A stretch of DNA of 64,000 bases from Raphanus sativus (lineage: Eukaryota > Streptophyta > Magnoliopsida > Brassicales > Brassicaceae). A program made the translations under genes and the position numbers. The stretch lies in the NCBI RefSeq assembly GCF_000801105.2, contig NC_079516.1:14818001-14882000 (forward strand). Reading direction: 5' to 3'. This document shows, piece by piece, positions 58,401 through 64,000 of the stretch. The notes under the pieces are model-generated. The model was given only the letters and a program-made list of their open reading frames with translations. It was not told the origin of the DNA and ran no database searches. Within the stretch, counting starts at the first letter, position 1. Each line of letters starts with the position of its first letter.

Positions 58401-59506
58401 TAATATGTTTTATTCATATCTTAGCTTTCATTTTAATTCATTTAATAAATTCTCCAATGCATTTAAGATTAATTTTGTGGATATGTTGCCCAATTTCATT
58501 AACAGATAGTTGTAATACCTAATTGGTTAATTTTGATCTTAATCAAAGAGACAATTGATTTTGTATATGACAATAGTTTGAGCTTAATTTGTTAACTTTG
58601 TGCAAGAACAATTAAATTTTTTTGGACAATTAAAATGGATAAATCTGAAAATTTAATAGTTTGAGACAAATTGTTAATAATCTAACAAATAAAGGACCAA
58701 ATGTGAAAATGTGAGAAAAACTCAATTGTTGCCCGAGCTTCACCGTACGACACCGCAATGGATTCCGAACATCACCACGACATATTATCACAATGCAAAG
58801 CGGATAAGTTACGGAGCACGTTGTGAAAGAATAAGCTTTGTCGTGTTGATTTATGACGAAGGAGAAGACTAACCGCTATCGAACTGGGCTAACGTTCATC
58901 GGAATCACAGATGAAGACCAGAAAACACAACGAAAAAGATATGATTCACTATAAAAGTTATTAAAGAATTGTGTTTATTTTATGAAATCAGTAAACTCAA
59001 AAAAGAAAACAAAATCCGAGAAGAAAAAGAAGATGAGAATCAGTGGGTCCTACAAATTATTCTCTAGTTATGCTTTAGTTAGTAATAAATGAAATAAGTT
59101 AAAAAAAAGTGTTTCAAGAGCAAAAACTGTCTTATTGTGTTATAAAAAATTCGAAACCGTCCCTGAATGTAAAAAACTCATACAACAACCCATTCTCTCT
59201 ATGTTTTAACTAGTATGAGTTAAAGATAGTAATTTTTTTTTTGAACACAGATTAGTAATTATAAGAAGGTATGTTGTCTGGTTGAATAATTACATGATGT
59301 GTTTGTCAAGTAATTTAAGTCTAAATAATAGTAAATCTCTGATTAGCCACACTCTTTTTTGCATCCTCACTTTCTTAAACATCCCCATCAGTCACTTTTA
59401 TGTTTTCTTTCTGTAAGTCTATGTCTTAACTAGAGGGATCAGACTCTCCTTTCTGCAATGTAACCTCTCTTTTTCTTTCTTTTAATTATCACCCAAATAA
59501 CTATTA
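58401..59506. other. Spacer, no gene recognised
   Basis: AT-rich. A less AT-rich stretch at 58735-58930 has no recognisable coding content. Confidence 0.4.
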
Positions 59507-59535
59507 CTAGGGTGAGACCCGCGCCCTGCGCGGGG
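59507..59535 (-). mobile_element. Helitron 3' terminus (5' end not found)
   Basis: On the minus strand a hairpin with arms CCCGCGC and GCGCGGG (plus 59518-59535) is followed by TCTCACCCTAG and T, the Helitron 3' rule. It is a different family from the other Helitrons here. The body should extend to the right; no TC-type 5' end was identified. Confidence 0.6.
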
Positions 59536-60360
59536 TGAGATAAGCCTTTTTAGAAAAAAAAATAAAGTTTGAAGTTTTATTTTCCAACATTATATATTTT
59601 ATAAATGTGATATTAAAATTTAATAAATGTGATATTAAAGTTTGAAATTGTATTTTCCAACATTATGTATTTAATAAATGTAGAAGTATTAAATTTTAAT
59701 AAATGTAATATAATCGGTCAGCCCATAATTATACTTGTTCGGTCAATTATAAATGTCATTTATATATATAATTTCAAGTTTATTTGATTTAAGAAGTAAT
59801 TATGGGAAAATATATTATAAATTAAAGTTTAAAATTAAAAGATAACAGAATAAAAAACACCAAAATAAGAAAGTGTGAACTCATAATAGGAAACAACAAA
59901 ACAGATTTAAACCACAGAATAAAATCCACCTATTTAGAAGCAGTAAAATAATAAATTTATTAATACCAAATAAGTTCAGTACAATGCAAATCCTAATAAA
60001 GTTAATATTGGTCTTGCAACTATACAATTGAATATTTGATTTAAAAATTATTGTGTATTTTAACATTTTGTAGATATTTGGAATAAAATTAATAAATACC
60101 CATATTTTTAATATGTTGTGTAGTATGTAAACACATGTAAAAATAATAAATCAAAGTAATAAATCGTAGTTTCACAGATGTGTTAATCGTAATATGAATA
60201 ATACAATGTGAAGATATAATTAAATCAAAAAGTATATACTAAATAGAATTGTAAAGGAATGCATCTAATTAGTTACGTCGTATCAAACATTTACAAACTA
60301 CATTTTTTTGTTTATCGGTGGCTTTTTTGAAAACACATTTTAGTGACTTTATTTGTTGGA

Positions 60361-61257
60361 CCTAGGGGTGTTTAATCCAGATTTCGGTTTTGTTTTTTCG
60401 GTTTTCCGGTATTTCAGTTAGTAAAATATAACTACCACTCTAAATCATATTTACTTAGGTTCAGTTTATATACTATCGGTTTTCGATTTATTCGGTTTTT
60501 TTACCAAAAACATAATTATTTAGTTTGATGTAATATTATATTAATTTTAGAGTCATGTTGTCAATGCAGTCACTTATTAAAAAATATTATATGTTCGTAT
60601 AAATGAAAAAAAAAAGAATAACGATTCTACCATCAAATAAAATAATCAAATCTGAACTAAAATAAAGTTTGGAATTTTCAAAATAAAAATAATAAACAAA
60701 ATATAAGCATGAAAGAAAAGTTTTTTCACTCTTTCATATTTAGTGTTCATCAAAGTCATGATTCTTCGATTGAATACAAAACTCTGTTCGTTTATAGATA
60801 AGAAAAACAATTGTGAATAATTTCCACTAATTGTTGTCCATCAAATTTATAACATTCACTTCAATTTAGTCAAATGCTAAAATAAAGAAAACATATTTTT
60901 TAAAAGACTAAGAAGATATAAGAATCCTCGATTGCGATGTATTGTTATGTAATTATATAGTTGATGGGTTTTAGATATTAGGGCTTCTCTATTACTATAA
61001 AAATATGGTAATGGTTATTAACAAAAAAAATAACTTATATAACAACATATTTTCATGTGTCATTATAAAATAGATACACATGTTTCTACTTTTGATCAGT
61101 TTTGTTTGGGTTATTCGGTTATAAATCAGACCATATCCAAATCCTATTTTATAAAATCATATCCATTCGGTTTATATAGTATATATTAAAAATAAACTAA
61201 ATTATATATTCTGGTTCGGTCCAGAACCGTTCGGTTTTACCATATTAAACAGTCCAA
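60361..61257. repeat. Possible hAT-like element
   Basis: Left side GGACCTAGGGGTGTTTAATCC with TTCGGTTTT-type words, right side CGGTTTTACCATATTAAACAGTCC, partly inverse. The flanks share GTTGGA. Ends are imprecise. Confidence 0.35.
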
Positions 61258-61354
61258 GTTGGATCTCATTTTGGTGGACCGTACATGTTAAGAATAATTA
61301 AGATAAGTCAAACCAATAATTATTATATATATATAGAGAGAGAGATAAAATTGA

Positions 61355-61500
61355 AAGTATCACTTTCGAACTTTCTAACACTTTAAATCTTGAAGTTTTT
61401 TTGCTTTCATTTTAAATCTTCAAAGTGACATTTTTAGCATAATAAACTTCTAACGACGTTTTCCTATTCATATGTGACCGGTACTGTTCATTTTACAGGT
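61355..61500. repeat. Fragment related to the terminal repeat of the 43.5-kb Mutator-like element
   Basis: Shares in order CTTTAAATCTTGAAGTTTTT, AAAGTGACATTTTTAGCATA, AATAAACTTCTAAC and GTGACCGGTACTGTTCAT with 43545-43675. No second end was found nearby. Confidence 0.65.
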
Positions 61501-61744
61501 AAAAAATTAATAAAAAGTAATAAAAACTCAGTAGATAGAATTCTCCAAAACCATCTCAACAATCTCTCCCACAGCACCAACACGAATTTTGCTTCCTGGA
61601 AAATTTATTTTTCACCTAAATTTTCAACATAGATCTAATCAGAAAAATAGCTATTGTAAACTAAGATTTTAATTGAAGAGATATGGTAGAGGTTCTGGCT
61701 AGACTAATGAATTAGCTCACTTATATAGTAAAAAAACGTGTATA

Positions 61745-63686
61745 AAAGTTAATGAGAAAAAATCAGAAACTGAATATGTATATGTTTGTTTTAAATGTAT
61801 AAAGATCTTAGGGAATATTTTCGGGCAATTATGGTGACTGTTTTCAAATAATTTCCTATAGTCATGCTTGCGAGAGTAATATTACATTTACTATCCGAAT
61901 CAATTATTATTTATCTTCATATAAAGAATAAATTTCGGCTATTAGTCAAGATATTTAGTTAATTGGTGATAGTTTACATACGGTCACAGTATTTAAATGT
62001 CATGTATTATGGAAACTTTATATTGAGTTAACTAATAATCAGTTAAGTTACATAAAAGTAGGTTTCATATTTTTACAATTTTCCCAATAATAATTGACTA
62101 ATAATGTAATGTGTATAATTTGAGGAAATGTTAAAGCTCTTATGTCAAGTGACCAAATTCTATGCATATGGTGAGGGAAGAATTATCTTATCAATGACAA
62201 ATGAAAAAAATATCAAACAATTTATAGTACAATGTTTAAGAAAAAATTCAATATCGAAAAATATATGTGAGCATTGGTGAATGATTTCTGATTTTGTACA
62301 ATGTTTAAGAACCATTTCAATGAGGTTGTGTGAGTGTTCATATATAATGCAAAAACATTTCCTAACAATAACTAATAATCTGTCAAGTTAATGTCCTAAG
62401 TTCAAGACACACCTATTTAGAAACGCCATATTTTATAATATAAAACATATTAATGTTGTTTATATGTCAAGGAAAACATTTCCATGAAAATGTTGACAGG
62501 ATAGAAGAGGCACCGACAAACTAATTAATCATTTTACTTTTATTTGGCAGGTTGCAGCAATTATAATATTAAATGGTGGAGGAGTCCAAACGACGTCACG
62601 AAAAACAATTTACAAATACGTTTAAAGACCCATAATTTTATTGAAACTTAGAATGCTTATTCAACGAAGCAGTAAACTTATTTATATAGTGAATAGAATA
62701 TACATTAAGTAGTTAATGCGTATTATATGCCGTAATAGTAAGTAAATATTATATTTTGATAGGCAAAATCTGTCATATCGAAATTTGGACAAAATATACT
62801 CGTAATCCCTAATTTACTGATATTATAACAAAATATATAGAAAGTGAAAAGAATGCAACTAATTTCGTATGCAAATATATAAAAAATAAATCTAATTAGT
62901 TCCTAATTCACTCACTATTTAATATTTGTCAAAATTTGATTTATATATGCAAAACAAATTTGGAAAATCTTCGTAAAAATCATTTCAAAATATAGAAAGT
63001 GGAAAGGAAGAGAATAATCAAAATTCGATTTGGAAATAAAAAAATCATAATTCACTCTCTATTTAATATGAGTCAAAATTTCATTTCCATATGCAAAACA
63101 AATTTACAAAATCTTCTTAAAGATTATTTCAAAATATAGAAAGTGAAAATTAATGAAATAATCACGTGGACCACACACTCGAATCCCGAAATTGATTACT
63201 TTCCTTTTATACATATGCGGACATGAAACTATGTATAAGTAACATACGAATATGTAAGTCTGTCCAATGGCAATAGCCGTAATATTCTAAGGTGAGTAAG
63301 CCTTTTTTCATAAAGCGTCTGAGAAGGAATTCGTGCTGCCATGTCGTCAAAATGGCATAGTCATAATCTTCATGGCTTATGTAACTTGACTGATTATTAG
63401 TTACCCCAATATAAAGTTTCCATAATACATGACATTTAAATACTGTTTCCTATGTAAACTATCACCAATTAACTAAATATCTTGACTAATAGCCGAAATT
63501 TATTCTTTATATGAAGATATCAAATAATTGATTCGGATAGTAAATGTAATATTACTCTCGCAAGCATGACTATAGGAAATTATTTGAAAACAGTCACCAT
63601 AATTGCCCGAAAATATTCTCTAAGATCTTTATACATTTAATACAAACATATACATATTCAGTTTCTGATTTTTTCTCATTAACTTT
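61745..63686. repeat. Pair of 310-bp inverted repeats around a 1.3-kb spacer
   Basis: 61745-62055 and 63377-63686 are near-perfect inverse copies, beginning AAAGTTAATGAG and including AATATTTTCGGGCAATTATGG, TAATTTCCTATAGTCATGC and TCGGCTATTAGTCAAGATAT. No target duplication is seen at the outer edges. The spacer has repeated words (GCAAAACAAATTT, TTTCAAAATATAGAAAGTG) at about 62950 and 63085. Confidence 0.9.
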
Positions 63687-64000
63687 CCACTCTCTATTTA
63701 ATAGGACTAATAATTGGGTTTCCATATACAAAAGAACAATATAAATCTCATTAAAAATCAGGACAAATATAGAAGGTGAGAATGAAGGCAAAAATCACGT
63801 AAACATAAATGGTAGAATCACGAAACTTAATTATTTCCTTATATACACATGCCGACATGAAACTGTGAAAGATACTTATACGAATATGTATATCTGTCCA
63901 ATGGCATAAACCGTAATATCCTTAGATACTTAAGCCTTCTTTCAAAAAGAGGCTGAGAAGGAACCTCGTGCCGACACGTCGTCAATAATGGCAATTCCGA
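63170..64000. repeat. Direct repeat pair of about 200 bp at the window edge
   Basis: 63180-63355 and 63815-64000 share in order GACATGAAACT, TACGAATATGTA, CTGTCCAATGGCA, CCGTAATAT, TAAGCCTT, CTGAGAAGGAA and CGTCGTCAA, with moderate divergence and an offset near 640 bp. The right copy runs into the window end. Confidence 0.75.

Noticed and set aside
1..64000. CRISPR arrays, bacterial operons or tRNA/rRNA genes
   Set aside because: This is plant nuclear DNA; the regular repeats seen are transposon or tandem repeats, and no tRNA- or rRNA-like sequence was recognised by eye.

Overview
This window is nuclear DNA from a Brassicaceae plant, most likely Brassica or a close relative. It has spliced GT-AG genes, AT-rich intergenic DNA dense in plant transposons, and Arabidopsis-like proteins. 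From memory, and not searched, the gene order matches A. thaliana chromosome 5 near At5g26742 to At5g26660 in reverse: RH3 helicase, a DUF300/LAZ1-type membrane protein, a small unknown protein, another small basic protein, cytosolic glutamyl-tRNA synthetase, a germin-like protein, a heavy-metal-associated isoprenylated protein (HIPP), a FEN1 remnant and MYB86. I did not find the fasciclin-like and pectin acetylesterase genes expected in that block, and FEN1 is reduced to fragments. This fits gene loss after the Brassica genome triplication.

Layout. 1-3.8 kb: chloroplast DEAD-box helicase RH3 (minus, 3' end outside the window) with a Helitron in intron 2. 5.2-7.8 kb: DUF300 gene. 7.9-13.3 kb: complete Ty3/gypsy chromovirus-type (Reina-like) retrotransposon with two LTRs of 370 bp that look identical and a 5-bp target duplication, so a very young insertion just after the DUF300 gene. 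14.6-16.1 kb: two small genes, one tentative. 16.2-20.8 kb: CACTA element with a TNP2 transposase broken by one stop and no visible 3' terminus. 22-28.4 kb: small basic protein gene, GluRS and germin-like gene. 28.6-33.2 kb: large inverted repeat and direct repeat around a 100-N gap, with a partial and a complete HIPP gene. 33.4-34.2 kb: FEN1 pseudogene. 35.6-41.0 kb: near full-length but broken L1-type LINE. 43.5-44.4 kb: non-autonomous Mutator-like element. 44.7-46.5 kb: 5'-truncated LINE. 47.5-48.8 kb: MYB86. From 49 to 64 kb I see no intact gene, only repeats: LINE scrap, a hAT-type element, a TRIM, a second Mutator-like element, a TGTACA-rich tandem repeat, a Helitron terminus and a 310-bp inverted repeat.

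The host genes are unrelated housekeeping and regulatory genes and form no shared pathway: plastid RNA metabolism, membrane protein, translation, cell-wall cupin, metal binding, transcription factor. I found no evidence of a novel multi-gene system. The most informative signals are the structure around the sequence gap, the very recent retrotransposon whose coding sequence runs through its own polypurine tract into the 3' LTR, and the FEN1 pseudogene. All family assignments come from reading motifs; no database search was run.
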